From JBBQVS01 sp964250765 (lineage in GTDB: Bacteria; Chloroflexota; Ktedonobacteria; Ktedonobacterales; Ktedonobacteraceae): 64,000 bases of DNA. The notes under the pieces are model-generated. The model did not search any database. It had not been told where the DNA came from and saw nothing but the letters and a program-made list of their open reading frames with translations. The translations under genes and the position numbers were made by a program. Shown here piece by piece: positions 17,712 through 26,156 of this stretch. The stretch lies in NCBI GenBank assembly GCA_964250765.1, contig CAXUHF010000014.1:1-64000 (forward strand), read 5' to 3'. Numbering within the stretch: position 1 is the first letter of the stretch; each line of letters opens with the position of its first letter.

Positions 17712-19787
17712 ATGGCCCTTCCTATAGGCACGGTTCTTGATGGAAAATATAAAATTGATAAGATTCTTGGCGAAGGTGGTATGGGCACGGTCTACAGGGT
17801 AGCGCAGGATGCAGGACCAGGAATGCCTCCTTATCATTATGCAGTCAAAGAATTGCTTATCGGTCCAAGTACGAGTAAAGAGGACAGAGACGTTGCGATA
17901 GACCGTTTTAATAAAGAGGTTGCGCTATTACGTGGCTTGAAGAATCCACATATAGCAAGTTTAATGGTGCCATTTCAAGAGCGTGGCAATTACTACTTTG
18001 TGATGGAGTTTGTGCCGGGGGTGAGCCTTGAGAAGATGCTTGAGGATAGGAAATCACCTTTGCCAGAGGACAAGGTAATCAAGTGGGGCATGCAGGTGTG
18101 TGAAGCGTTGACATACATTCATACGCGCGTCCCACCAATCATTTTGCGTGACTTGAAGCCTGGCAACATTATGATTACCACCGATGACGACGTACAACTT
18201 ATCGACTTTGGCATCGCACGACGTTTTGACCCAAACAAGCGTACAAATACCGAGAACCTTGGTACCATCTCGTATGCTTCTCCTGAACACCTCGGCTCGA
18301 TCACAATGCCAGGGCAGAAGCGTACCGCGCAAAATCCAGGTCGCCTCGTGCAAACCGACGCTTGCTCTGACATTTACTCGTTAGGAGCAACACTGTATCA
18401 TTTGCTCACAAACTATGAGCCGGACCCGATTCAGACACCAGCAACTGGCAGTATTCTAGCGAAGAATCCACGTCTACGTACTGTGCAGGTTAACGGGAGA
18501 AGAGTATGCCCAATTGAGCAAGTAATTATTCGAGCGATGCAACAGGAGCCTGCGCTACGTTTCCAGAGCGCGGAGGAGATGCGTGTCGCGTTACAACAAT
18601 GCTTGCCCAATAGTGCTGCACCACAAACCATTGCTATTCCTGCTGTTAGTTCGCCGAATGCAACGCTTATGATGGCGACCAGCGCGGCGAACGGCTTAGT
18701 GTGTCCTAAGTGTGGTTTTCAGAATCGTCCAGGGGCGAAGTTTTGCAAGCGTGATGGGCAACCATTGGTGCAAGGTGTAACTGTGGCTCCCACACAAACA
18801 CATCCACAGCAACAGCGTCGTGTGCCTATTCAAGCGCGTCCTGTGCAACGTCCAATTCAGACGCGTCCAGGACCAATACAGGCGCGTCCTGTGCAATCGA
18901 CAACCGGTTCATCAAATGGTCGTGCGTCTATTCAAGCACGCCCCGTGCAACCAATTCAGGCACGATCTGTTCCAACGGCTCCACCAACGACCAGCAATGA
19001 CCCTAATGTAGCTTATCGGTCTGCATTGCAACTGCTTTCACAGAAAAATTATGTGGGGGCGATTCAGCAGTTCCGCGAGGCACAGCGACTAGGAGGTTCT
19101 TCCTATGATGTCCTCTATAACCTTGGTCGCACGTATCGCCAGTATGGGCAATCGGTCAAGGATACTGATAAGCGTCTCTTCACCGAGAATATGAAGGTTG
19201 CGGCTGAACAATTCGAGGACGCTCTTCGTCTCAAGGCTGACGCGGTTGATGTCTACTTTCAGGTAGGTTTATGCTACCGTGATTTAGGACTATACCAGCA
19301 AGCGACGAATGCGTTCACGAAGGCGTTAGGACTCGCACCGCAGGACCCCGCGATCTATTACCAACTTGGCTTATCCGCAATGGATCAGGGGTATTATCGT
19401 GAGGCCGAGGCGCGTTTCTTGGATGGACTGAAAATTAATCCTAAGCATACGTTACTCTTAATAGCGATTGGTAGACTATATAGCGAGACAAAGCAGTTAC
19501 CAGCAGCAATCAGTACGTTGCGACAGGCAACACAGGAAGACCCAATGTTGTGGGAGGGTTGGTACGAACTGGGACGTGCGCATATGAAACAACGCGAATG
19601 GAATCTAGGCTTGAGCGCGTTGGAGCAAGCCCGCCAGCTTAGCCCCTATGTGTCTGATGTCTATAGTGCAATGGCGACCTGTTATCTCAAAATGAACAAA
19701 AAAGGCGAGGCACGGCAATTGGTCAATGAAACGCTACAACGCGATCCAACCAATGCGGAAGCACTCAGGCTACAAAAACAACTATAA
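17712..19787 (+). CDS. Ser/Thr protein kinase with zinc ribbon and TPR repeats
   Basis: A 691-residue Hanks-type kinase. The glycine loop is LGEGGMGTVYRVA, the ATP lysine is in YAVKELL, the catalytic loop is ILRDLKPGNIM (Asp147) and DFGIAR starts the activation loop. HRD is replaced by LRD (Leu145). After the kinase domain comes a zinc ribbon with CPKCGF and FCKRDGQ, then a linker of IQARPVQ-like repeats (about 370-430), then roughly six TPR units (about 435-690). No transmembrane helix is seen, unlike PknB-type kinases. The TPRs likely bind substrates or partners. Flanking PP2C genes, VWA and FHA make this the centre of a signalling island. Confidence 0.93.
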   Translation: MALPIGTVLDGKYKIDKILGEGGMGTVYRVAQDAGPGMPPYHYAVKELLIGPSTSKEDRDVAIDRFNKEVALLRGLKNPHIASLMVPFQERGNYYFVMEFVPGVSLEKMLEDRKSPLPEDKVIKWGMQVCEALTYIHTRVPPIILRDLKPGNIMITTDDDVQLIDFGIARRFDPNKRTNTENLGTISYASPEHLGSITMPGQKRTAQNPGRLVQTDACSDIYSLGATLYHLLTNYEPDPIQTPATGSILAKNPRLRTVQVNGRRVCPIEQVIIRAMQQEPALRFQSAEEMRVALQQCLPNSAAPQTIAIPAVSSPNATLMMATSAANGLVCPKCGFQNRPGAKFCKRDGQPLVQGVTVAPTQTHPQQQRRVPIQARPVQRPIQTRPGPIQARPVQSTTGSSNGRASIQARPVQPIQARSVPTAPPTTSNDPNVAYRSALQLLSQKNYVGAIQQFREAQRLGGSSYDVLYNLGRTYRQYGQSVKDTDKRLFTENMKVAAEQFEDALRLKADAVDVYFQVGLCYRDLGLYQQATNAFTKALGLAPQDPAIYYQLGLSAMDQGYYREAEARFLDGLKINPKHTLLLIAIGRLYSETKQLPAAISTLRQATQEDPMLWEGWYELGRAHMKQREWNLGLSALEQARQLSPYVSDVYSAMATCYLKMNKKGEARQLVNETLQRDPTNAEALRLQKQL

Positions 19788-19808
19788 ACGAATCGAAGGA
19801 GGGCAGCG

Positions 19809-21839
19809 ATGCTCTGTCCCAATTGTAATACACAAAATCGAGACAATGCGAAGTTTTGTAAAGTGTGTGGCTACTCGTTTCCAGCAGAGGACCTTGCTGC
19901 GAGTTCTCCTGCTACTACTCATCCGGTCGATATACAGAATGCTCCTGCAATTCAGGAGACTACTCCTGCGTCCACAGCTAGTATTAATGAAGTAACACCT
20001 GCATCCCCAAGCAGTATTAATGAAGTAGCACCACAGGAAGTAGTATCACAGGAAGTCCCAGCGATAGAGGTTGTGGCTCAACCAGAAGCAGTTGGTGCCA
20101 CTCAGCCTGCACAAAATACAACGCTTCCAGAAGATGATATCAGTCTTGCGCCAACACAGATACTTTCACCACAAGAAATGATGACATTCCAAGCGCGGCG
20201 CTGGCAGCAAGAAACGGGACACAGTACAGGAACAGATGTGTCACAGCAGTCTACGGGACCTGACTCGTTACAATCTGTAGGGACCGCTTCAGTGCGTCCT
20301 ACCGCCGACGAACAAGTCACCTCATCTTCTGTATGGCAAGAAGGAAACACAAGTTCCTCTAACGTACATACAGATGTTGCTGATGTGCCAACAGTAATGA
20401 TGTCACAAAATGGAGATGTGACAGAAGGGGAACCTATGCAGATTCCACCACCACCGCCATCAGAAGCTCAGGCAGCCGCATCAGGAAATGACCCAAGTGT
20501 CTCAACATATGCGGAACAAGCTACAGCACTCCCAGCCTCAGTAACTCCTCCTGAACAGGATGCAACTCCCGTAGGGACTGCTTCAGCGAGTCCTGCTTCG
20601 CCATCGACAGAATCGGTTGAAACAGAAGGACGCGCTGAAGCGGTCCCTACCGATGATGCCGAAGGACACGCGGCGGTCCCTACAAGCGATACACTTGCTG
20701 TTGGCACTCTTGTGGCGGGACGTTATGAGGTGATGCAAGTGGTGCAGGCGGACGCACAGGAGCATGTGTATCAGGTTACGGACCGTCAAGGCTATCAGCA
20801 GTGTTGGAATTGTGGATCGAAGGAGAACGCACAGGGTGATGAGTTCTGCATCGACTGTGGAGCGGAATTGCTCAATGCGAGCTATCTCATGCACGAGTAT
20901 GCTGCAACTACAAGCAGTAACAATGATGCACATATGTTGCAAGGAACTATTGCCAATACGTTTGTCGAGCAGGGCAAAACATATGTTATCGAGCAACAGC
21001 ACGCCGCGCAATTAGCATTTCCTAATGGCGCACATCTCTTAGCCGCAGGGGACTCTGACGCAGGCAATGTGCGTCGTAGCGAGCCAAATGAAGATAGTAC
21101 GCTTGTGTTGCAATTTCAACGCGTCCACGAGTCGCAGGCAACACCCGTTGGTGTGTTTATTATCGCTGATGGTATGGGTGGTCATGATAATGGTCAAGGT
21201 GCAAGCCGCATGACTGTCAATGTTATCGCCGACAAACTGGTGCGTGAATTGCTTCTTCCCCCATTAGAGGCTGAGAAGAGTGGTGGGTTAACCGCATCCG
21301 TTACTCCTTTGGAAGAGGATGCGTTGGTTGGCGTGCTCAAGGGAGCTGTCGAAGAGGCAAACAATGTGCTGGTGCAGACGAACCAACATGATAAGACCGA
21401 TATGGGATCAACTATTACTGGTTTTATGATTGTAGGTGATGCTGCGTTTATTATTAATGTGGGCGATAGTCGCACCTATATGCTGCGTGAAGACACACTC
21501 TATCAACTGACTAACGACCATTCGTTGGTGGCACAGTTATTAGCGGGTGGTCTGATCGAGCCAGACGATGTATACACACATCCACAACGAAGCCAAATTT
21601 TCCGTAGTCTAGGCGACAAGATGAATGTACAGGTTGATGATTTCAAACAGCAGCTTCTCCCTGGCGACATTCTGCTCAGTTGTTCTGATGGCTTATGGGA
21701 GATGGTGCGTAACCCACAGATTACAGACATTTTGAAGAATGCACACGATCCGCAAACCGCTTGCACACAGTTGATTGAAGCCGCCAATGCGAACGGTGGC
21801 GAAGACAACGTGAGTGCCGTCGTCGTGTTCGTGCGCTAA
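19809..21839 (+). CDS. PP2C phosphatase with two zinc ribbons and a long disordered linker
   Basis: A 676-residue protein. It starts with a zinc ribbon (CPNCNTQN, FCKVCGYSF). About 270 residues of low-complexity, acidic and Ser/Thr/Pro-rich linker follow. Then comes a GTLVAGRYEVMQVV stretch resembling the first strands of a kinase, and a second ribbon (CWNCGSKENA, FCIDCGAEL). The C-terminal 330 residues are a PP2C domain with NEDSTL, IIADGMGGHDNGQGAS, INVGDSRTYMLRED, CSDGLWEMV and GGEDNVSAVVV. The linker contains family A palindromic sequence translated in frame (20277-20301 and 20571-20684). The ATG at 19809 has a gaaggaggg site, 21 bp after the kinase stop. Confidence 0.9.
   Translation: MLCPNCNTQNRDNAKFCKVCGYSFPAEDLAASSPATTHPVDIQNAPAIQETTPASTASINEVTPASPSSINEVAPQEVVSQEVPAIEVVAQPEAVGATQPAQNTTLPEDDISLAPTQILSPQEMMTFQARRWQQETGHSTGTDVSQQSTGPDSLQSVGTASVRPTADEQVTSSSVWQEGNTSSSNVHTDVADVPTVMMSQNGDVTEGEPMQIPPPPPSEAQAAASGNDPSVSTYAEQATALPASVTPPEQDATPVGTASASPASPSTESVETEGRAEAVPTDDAEGHAAVPTSDTLAVGTLVAGRYEVMQVVQADAQEHVYQVTDRQGYQQCWNCGSKENAQGDEFCIDCGAELLNASYLMHEYAATTSSNNDAHMLQGTIANTFVEQGKTYVIEQQHAAQLAFPNGAHLLAAGDSDAGNVRRSEPNEDSTLVLQFQRVHESQATPVGVFIIADGMGGHDNGQGASRMTVNVIADKLVRELLLPPLEAEKSGGLTASVTPLEEDALVGVLKGAVEEANNVLVQTNQHDKTDMGSTITGFMIVGDAAFIINVGDSRTYMLREDTLYQLTNDHSLVAQLLAGGLIEPDDVYTHPQRSQIFRSLGDKMNVQVDDFKQQLLPGDILLSCSDGLWEMVRNPQITDILKNAHDPQTACTQLIEAANANGGEDNVSAVVVFVR
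20277..20684. repeat. Family A sequences inside the PP2C linker, translated in frame
   Basis: A left-arm copy lies at 20277-20301 (gtagggaccgcttcagtgcg). A fuller element has arms at 20571-20594 and 20627-20650, two mismatches in 24 bp, and a further right-arm copy follows at 20663-20684. In the host frame these read VGTAS and EAVPT type peptides. The variant here has gcttcagcg in place of the commoner gatttatcg. No frame disruption results. Confidence 0.8.
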
Positions 21840-21884
21840 TATGATATACTAGGGCCATCCGAAGCGAAAGGAGCCGTTACTACT

Positions 21885-23123
21885 ATGCCCGGAGAGGTAA
21901 CACTAGCACATCAGCTAGGAAAAGATTTCATGCCTGTTACTGGTGGAAGCCAGATCGCATACGTGCTTTTAGAAGCCAAGCCAACAGCAATGATGGCGCA
22001 AGTTCGTATGCCACTGAACTTCGCACTGGTACTCGACCACTCAGGTTCTATGAGGGGTGCGAAACTCAAGAATGTCAAAGAAGCGGTAAAGATGGTGATC
22101 GACCGCCTGGAGCCAACGGACTACATTTCCGTTGTGATCTTTGACGACACCGCACAAGTGATTATCCCCTCGATGCCAGCAAACGATCCCATCGGAATGA
22201 AGGCCGCAATTGATCGCATACCAGATGCAGGCGGCACCACGATGTCGCTTGGTATGATTCAGGGACTCGGCGAGTTACGCCGTTGGAACATTCCTAACGC
22301 GGTTAATCGTATGATTCTGCTCACCGATGGTGTCACATATGGTGATACTGATCGTTGTCGGCAACTCGCACGCGATGCGGCAGCCGCCAACATTGCGATT
22401 AATCCTTTAGGGATTGGCTCTGACTGGGACGAGAGTTTGCTTGACGATATCGGACAACTTAGTGGTGGGACACCTGCCGAGTTTATCAGAAGTGCCTCGG
22501 ATGCGATGACCATTTTCCAACAGCAACTACAGAGTGCGGTTGCGGTTGCGGTGCGTAATGCCACATTGACACTACGCTTGCCTGCAGGCGTTTCGCCTCG
22601 CAAGGCTGTTAAGGTCTTGCCGCTCATTCGTGACGTTGATTCATCCAGTCTTTCTGATCGTCAGGTGGTCATTCCTCTTGGCGACCTGGAAAAGGAAAAT
22701 GCGCAATCAGTCCTTGTGGAGTTGATGATCGACCCACGACCTGCTGGTCTCTTCCGTATCGCGCAGGCTGAGCTTTCTTATGACGTACCTGTGGCAGGAG
22801 TTGTGAGCGAGCGCATTCGTGACGATATCAAAGTTACCTTCACCTCTGACGCAAACGAGGCGGCACAGGTAAACGCTACGGTCATGAACTTTGCCGAAAA
22901 AGCGAACGCTAATCGTCTTGTGACACGCGTCCTCGACGAGTATAAGCGTACAGGTAAGGCAACAACAAAACTTGCCCCCAATGTGACACGCGTGCTTGAT
23001 CCCGAAACGCAGGCCGCAATTGAGCAGATCAATCAGGGTCAACAGATTTCTCAAGATCAGGTGAAGTCTATCGGCAATAAGACACGCAAACTAACTCAAC
23101 GCTTGGATGATATTATTCCATAA
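21885..23123 (+). CDS. VWA-domain protein (MIDAS present)
   Basis: A 412-residue protein with a von Willebrand factor A domain from about residue 40 to 220. The MIDAS metal site is intact: FALVLDHSGSM (DxSxS), the Thr of GGTTMSLG, and LLTDGVTYGD. After it come a beta-rich segment (about 225-340) and a C-terminal helical part. There is no signal peptide or TM helix, so it is cytoplasmic. VWA proteins encoded next to kinase and PP2C genes are the third partner of TerY-P type triads, and a role as phosphorylated scaffold or effector here is inferred. The ATG at 21885 lies 45 bp after the second PP2C, with a gaaaggag site. Confidence 0.9.
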   Translation: MPGEVTLAHQLGKDFMPVTGGSQIAYVLLEAKPTAMMAQVRMPLNFALVLDHSGSMRGAKLKNVKEAVKMVIDRLEPTDYISVVIFDDTAQVIIPSMPANDPIGMKAAIDRIPDAGGTTMSLGMIQGLGELRRWNIPNAVNRMILLTDGVTYGDTDRCRQLARDAAAANIAINPLGIGSDWDESLLDDIGQLSGGTPAEFIRSASDAMTIFQQQLQSAVAVAVRNATLTLRLPAGVSPRKAVKVLPLIRDVDSSSLSDRQVVIPLGDLEKENAQSVLVELMIDPRPAGLFRIAQAELSYDVPVAGVVSERIRDDIKVTFTSDANEAAQVNATVMNFAEKANANRLVTRVLDEYKRTGKATTKLAPNVTRVLDPETQAAIEQINQGQQISQDQVKSIGNKTRKLTQRLDDIIP

Positions 23124-23135
23124 TAAAATTACGTT

Positions 23136-23254
23136 TGTAGGGACCGATTTATCGCGTCCTGAGTGGGGCTGAAGGGAATGCGCTGGGAATAGGCATCGTC
23201 GCCGACACGTTGCTCCACCACCCTACTCTAGGACGCGATAAATCGGTCCCTACA
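23136..23254. repeat. Family A palindromic element
   Basis: Perfect 25-bp arms (23136-23160, 23230-23254) with a 69-nt GC-richer loop, between the VWA and FHA genes. It starts tgtagggaccgatttatcgc. Confidence 0.88.
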
Positions 23255-23303
23255 ACAAATAAGGTAAACATAAAAAAATAGGTATACGAGGAAGGATAGA
23301 GTA

Positions 23304-23885
23304 ATGTCAGTAGTATGTTCTTTGGGACATGTAAATCCCGATGGTTCGGCTTTTTGTGATGAGTGCGGCGAGCCTCTTAATGCGTCCGCTCCTGCGGCTG
23401 TCGCAACACAGGATGCTCCTATTGTGACCTCAATACCAGATGTTGTGCAACAGGCTCAGCCAGTGCAACCAGACCCCGCATATGCAACTCAGGAGCCTGA
23501 GCCAGCATTTGATGCAACACAGGCATCATCATCGGTCGCACAAAGTGTTGCACCGACAGGATTGCAGGCACGTTTAATCGTGGAGGCAGACAATCAAGAG
23601 TTCGACATAAGCGGAAAAGATAATATCCTGATTGGTCGTGAAGATGCTGTGAGCAACATCTATCCAGATGTGGACCTGACAGCACATGGTGGTGAAGATG
23701 GTGGTGTATCGCGCTTACACGCACGTATCTTCGTTGAGAATGGGGAATACATGCTGGAAGACGAGAACAGCACGAATTTCACCTTTTTGAATCGACAGCG
23801 CCTTGCGGCAAAGACACCAACGCAACTGCATGACAATGACGAAATACGTCTTGGTCGTGTGCTGCTACGCTTCAAAACTGCATAA
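23304..23885 (+). CDS. FHA-domain protein with N-terminal zinc-ribbon-like segment
   Basis: A 193-residue protein. The N-terminus has a ribbon-like Cys/His set (CSLGHVNPDG, FCDECGEPL). A Pro/Ala/Gln-rich linker follows, and then a FHA domain (about 90-193) with ILIGRED, VSRLHARIF and the DENSTNFTFLN loop, the residues that bind phosphothreonine. It would dock on threonines phosphorylated by the kinase of this island. The short GxFC-x-x-CG ribbon is shared in style with the kinase and the second PP2C. The ATG at 23304 follows gaggaaggata. A family A repeat separates it from the VWA gene, so it may have its own promoter. Confidence 0.9.
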   Translation: MSVVCSLGHVNPDGSAFCDECGEPLNASAPAAVATQDAPIVTSIPDVVQQAQPVQPDPAYATQEPEPAFDATQASSSVAQSVAPTGLQARLIVEADNQEFDISGKDNILIGREDAVSNIYPDVDLTAHGGEDGGVSRLHARIFVENGEYMLEDENSTNFTFLNRQRLAAKTPTQLHDNDEIRLGRVLLRFKTA

Positions 23886-23891
23886 ATCATT

Positions 23892-23966
23892 GAAAATGCT
23901 GTCAAGATAGAACTCCTCAATCATGGCATTGCCATGATTGAGGAGTTCTATCCTAACAGCATTTTC
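23892..23966. terminator. Long hairpin after the FHA gene
   Basis: Arms of 37 bp (23892-23928, 23930-23966), almost perfect with a one-base centre, start six bases after the stop. No T-run follows directly. It ends the signalling island just before the rpmH promoter. Confidence 0.78.
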
Positions 23967-23975
23967 ATAAAAGGT

Positions 23976-24004
23976 TTGACAGCACCGACAGAAACCGCTA
24001 TAAT
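23976..24004 (+). promoter_or_regulatory. Consensus sigma-70 promoter for rpmH-rnpA-yidD-yidC
   Basis: TTGACA (23976-23981) and TATAAT (23999-24004) are both perfect and 17 bp apart, giving a leader of about 55 nt before rpmH. This is the strongest-looking promoter in the window, as expected for a ribosomal protein gene. Confidence 0.88.
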
Positions 24005-24067
24005 TTACGAGACATCTTATAGGGGCACGATTTATAGTGTCCATCTTTGAGGAGAGAAGACAGTAAT

Positions 24068-24202
24068 ATGAAACGTACATGGCAACCAAAGCGTATTCCA
24101 CGCTTACGCGAGCATGGCTTTTTAAAGCGCATGTCATCACGCAACGGGCAGCGCGTCATCAAGGCCCGCCGAGCTAAAGGGCGTTGGAGCCTGACCGTCT
24201 AG
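24068..24202 (+). CDS. rpmH: 50S ribosomal protein L34
   Basis: A 44-residue basic protein, MKRTWQPKRIPRLREHGF to the KARRAKGRWSLTV end, matching L34 over its whole length. L34 normally has MKRTYQP at the start and a G-F-x-x-R-M segment with Arg/Lys-rich tail, and all are present. It is too short for many gene callers. A ggagag site lies upstream and a perfect promoter at 23976-24004. It heads the conserved rpmH-rnpA-yidD-yidC-jag order found near many bacterial origins, although dnaA is not in the window. Confidence 0.96.
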   Translation: MKRTWQPKRIPRLREHGFLKRMSSRNGQRVIKARRAKGRWSLTV

Positions 24203-24209
24203 CGGTATT

Positions 24210-24572
24210 GTGGCACTTAAACGAACGTTACGCCTACGAAAAAATAGTGACTTTCAACGGGTAAGGCAGCAGGGACGCAGTATAACGTCTCGGCTGCTTA
24301 TACTTGCGTGGCTGCCTACAAGGGAAACAGGGGTACGTGTTGGCTTTGTGGTCAGCAAACGTATCTCTAAGCATGCAGTTATACGTAATTATAAGAAGAG
24401 ACTCCTTAGTGAGGCGATTCGGCCTTCGTTAGATGAACTTTCTGGCGGCTGGGACGTAGTAATTAGTGCAAGGCATAATATCCTTGATGCTGATCTAAAT
24501 ATGATCACTCATGACATTACTACATTGCTGCGTCGAGCAAAGCTGCTTGGCTCTGTCGAGCCACATAGCTAA
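24210..24572 (+). CDS. rnpA: Ribonuclease P protein component
   Basis: A 120-residue protein subunit of RNase P, which assists 5' maturation of tRNA. The family signature VVSKRISKHAVIRNYKKRLLSEA (about residues 50-72) contains the RNA-binding basic helix. The N-terminus LKRTLRLRKNSDFQRVRQQG is typical. It starts with GTG at 24210, seven bases after the rpmH stop, and is probably translated from the same transcript. Confidence 0.95.
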   Translation: MALKRTLRLRKNSDFQRVRQQGRSITSRLLILAWLPTRETGVRVGFVVSKRISKHAVIRNYKKRLLSEAIRPSLDELSGGWDVVISARHNILDADLNMITHDITTLLRRAKLLGSVEPHS

Positions 24573-24598
24573 ATAGGCGTAGTATACAGAGGCAGATA

Positions 24599-24826
24599 GT
24601 GAAATACATAGCAATGTTTCTCATTCGGGTATATCAGCGCACGCTGTCGGTGGTCCTGCCCTCATCGTGTCGATTTACGCCTTCGTGTTCACATTATGGA
24701 TATGAGGCAATTGAACGTTTTGGATTTTTCCGTGGTGGCTGGATGACTGTAAAGCGTATTGGACGTTGTCAGCCATTTTATCATGGAAATCTCTACGATC
24801 CCGTCCCAGAACGCCTGGGGAACTAG
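24599..24826 (+). CDS. yidD: Membrane protein insertion efficiency factor YidD
   Basis: A 75-residue YidD. It shows the IRVYQRTLS start, the CRFTPSCSHYGYEAIERFG core with conserved Cys, and GGWMTVKRIGRCQPF. The protein sits at the inner membrane and helps YidC-dependent insertion. It starts with GTG at 24599, 26 bp after rnpA and 24 bp before yidC, in the usual order. Confidence 0.95.
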   Translation: MKYIAMFLIRVYQRTLSVVLPSSCRFTPSCSHYGYEAIERFGFFRGGWMTVKRIGRCQPFYHGNLYDPVPERLGN

Positions 24827-24850
24827 ATCGAGGAAGGCAGGAAAACACTC

Positions 24851-25903
24851 GTGGGCGAGATAGGGTACTTATTCAATCTCATCTTTACATTTCCCATTTT
24901 CAATGGCCTCATGCTGCTGTACGGGCTATTTGGAGATTTTGGTCTCTCAATTATTGTCTTAACAATCGTTATCAAACTGGTTCTTTTTCCTCTGACGCTG
25001 CAGCAGTTGAAATCCATGAAGGCAACGCAAGCTCTGCAACCACAGATGGCGGAACTCAAAAAGAAGTACGCAAAGGACCAGCAAGCACAAGCACTAGCCA
25101 CACAAGCTCTTTATAAAGAGTATGGTGTCAATCCTGTCGCGGGTTGTCTCCCTTTGCTCGTACAATTACCTGTCTTATACGGCATGTTCAACGCATTTAA
25201 CAGTGTGCTTAGATTTACGGGAAAAGACCCATTACAACACATCAACAGTCTCATTTATCCGTTTTTACCACATTTCACTCATACGCCAAACCTGAACTTG
25301 AACTGGTTTACGTTTCTAAATCCACATTGGTACTTCGCGTTGAGCCAACCCGATCCAACGCATATTCTGCCAATCCTAGCAGGTCTGGCGACATTTGTGC
25401 AGTTACGCATGTCACAGCCAAAGACTGCAACTCCTGCTGCAGCGAACGATCCAACTCAGCAGTCGATGAAGACGATGCAATACATTATGCCATTGGTCAC
25501 AGTCTTCTTTGGCTGGACGTTTCCTGCTGGTCTCGCGCTCTACTGGACGATTTCTTCTATCTTCCAAGCGGTACAGCAGTACTTTGTCACTGGTTGGGGC
25601 GGGCTTATCACGGCACCAAATCTGGTGAGTAAGGCTAGTACACCTACAAACCAACGCGACTTTACAAAAGAGAAACCTGCAGGTAACATGTCATTGTTTG
25701 GACAGAAGGTCCAACTAGGTGGTGCTACTGCCAACGGCGGTAGTGCAAGTGGCCCAGAAAGTGGTATTGTAGAGGGAAGCATTGAAGAGAGCGATGGTCC
25801 GATAGGGAGTCAACTACGTACAACGCCAGCACGACGTAAGCCAGCATCAGCCCGTCGTAGGAGCAGCAATAACATTCAAAAGAGGAATGTATCGCGTCGC
25901 TAA
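24851..25903 (+). CDS. yidC: Membrane protein insertase YidC/Oxa1
   Basis: A 350-residue insertase of the short, Gram-positive-like type without the large periplasmic domain. It has FGDFGLSIIVLTIVIKLVLFPLTL (helix with conserved positive charge in the groove), the helical hairpin QPQMAELKKKYAKD, and GCLPLLVQLPVLYGMFNAF. Further helices are near 170-195 and 220-250. The C-terminal 90 residues are a basic, disordered tail ending KRNVSRR, which may contact ribosomes. No lipobox is seen. It starts with GTG at 24851, 24 bp after yidD. Confidence 0.94.
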   Translation: MGEIGYLFNLIFTFPIFNGLMLLYGLFGDFGLSIIVLTIVIKLVLFPLTLQQLKSMKATQALQPQMAELKKKYAKDQQAQALATQALYKEYGVNPVAGCLPLLVQLPVLYGMFNAFNSVLRFTGKDPLQHINSLIYPFLPHFTHTPNLNLNWFTFLNPHWYFALSQPDPTHILPILAGLATFVQLRMSQPKTATPAAANDPTQQSMKTMQYIMPLVTVFFGWTFPAGLALYWTISSIFQAVQQYFVTGWGGLITAPNLVSKASTPTNQRDFTKEKPAGNMSLFGQKVQLGGATANGGSASGPESGIVEGSIEESDGPIGSQLRTTPARRKPASARRRSSNNIQKRNVSRR

Positions 25904-25954
25904 CATCGCTTGACTTGAACGGGACTGATGATGCGAATGAGCGAATGTAACAGG

Positions 25955-26046
25955 ATACGTCAACTGTAGGGACCGATTTATCACGTCCTAGTCGGCCCTT
26001 AAAATGCCAAAAGGACGTGATAAATCGGTCCCTACAGTTGACGTAT
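25955..26046. repeat. Family A palindromic element with matching flanks
   Basis: Perfect 35-bp arms (25955-25989, 26012-26046) with a 22-nt loop. The arms extend beyond the family core into atacgtcaac / gttgacgtat. A right-end remnant (aggacgcaatacattggccc) follows at 26098-26122. It separates yidC and jag. Confidence 0.88.
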
Positions 26047-26156
26047 AATTTTGTCAAAGACGGTTATTCCGTTCTTCTGACAGCCAATCGCTAACTGAGG
26101 ACGCAATACATTGGCCCCTACAAATACGAAGAAATATAAAGGGAGGCACGAAAGCC

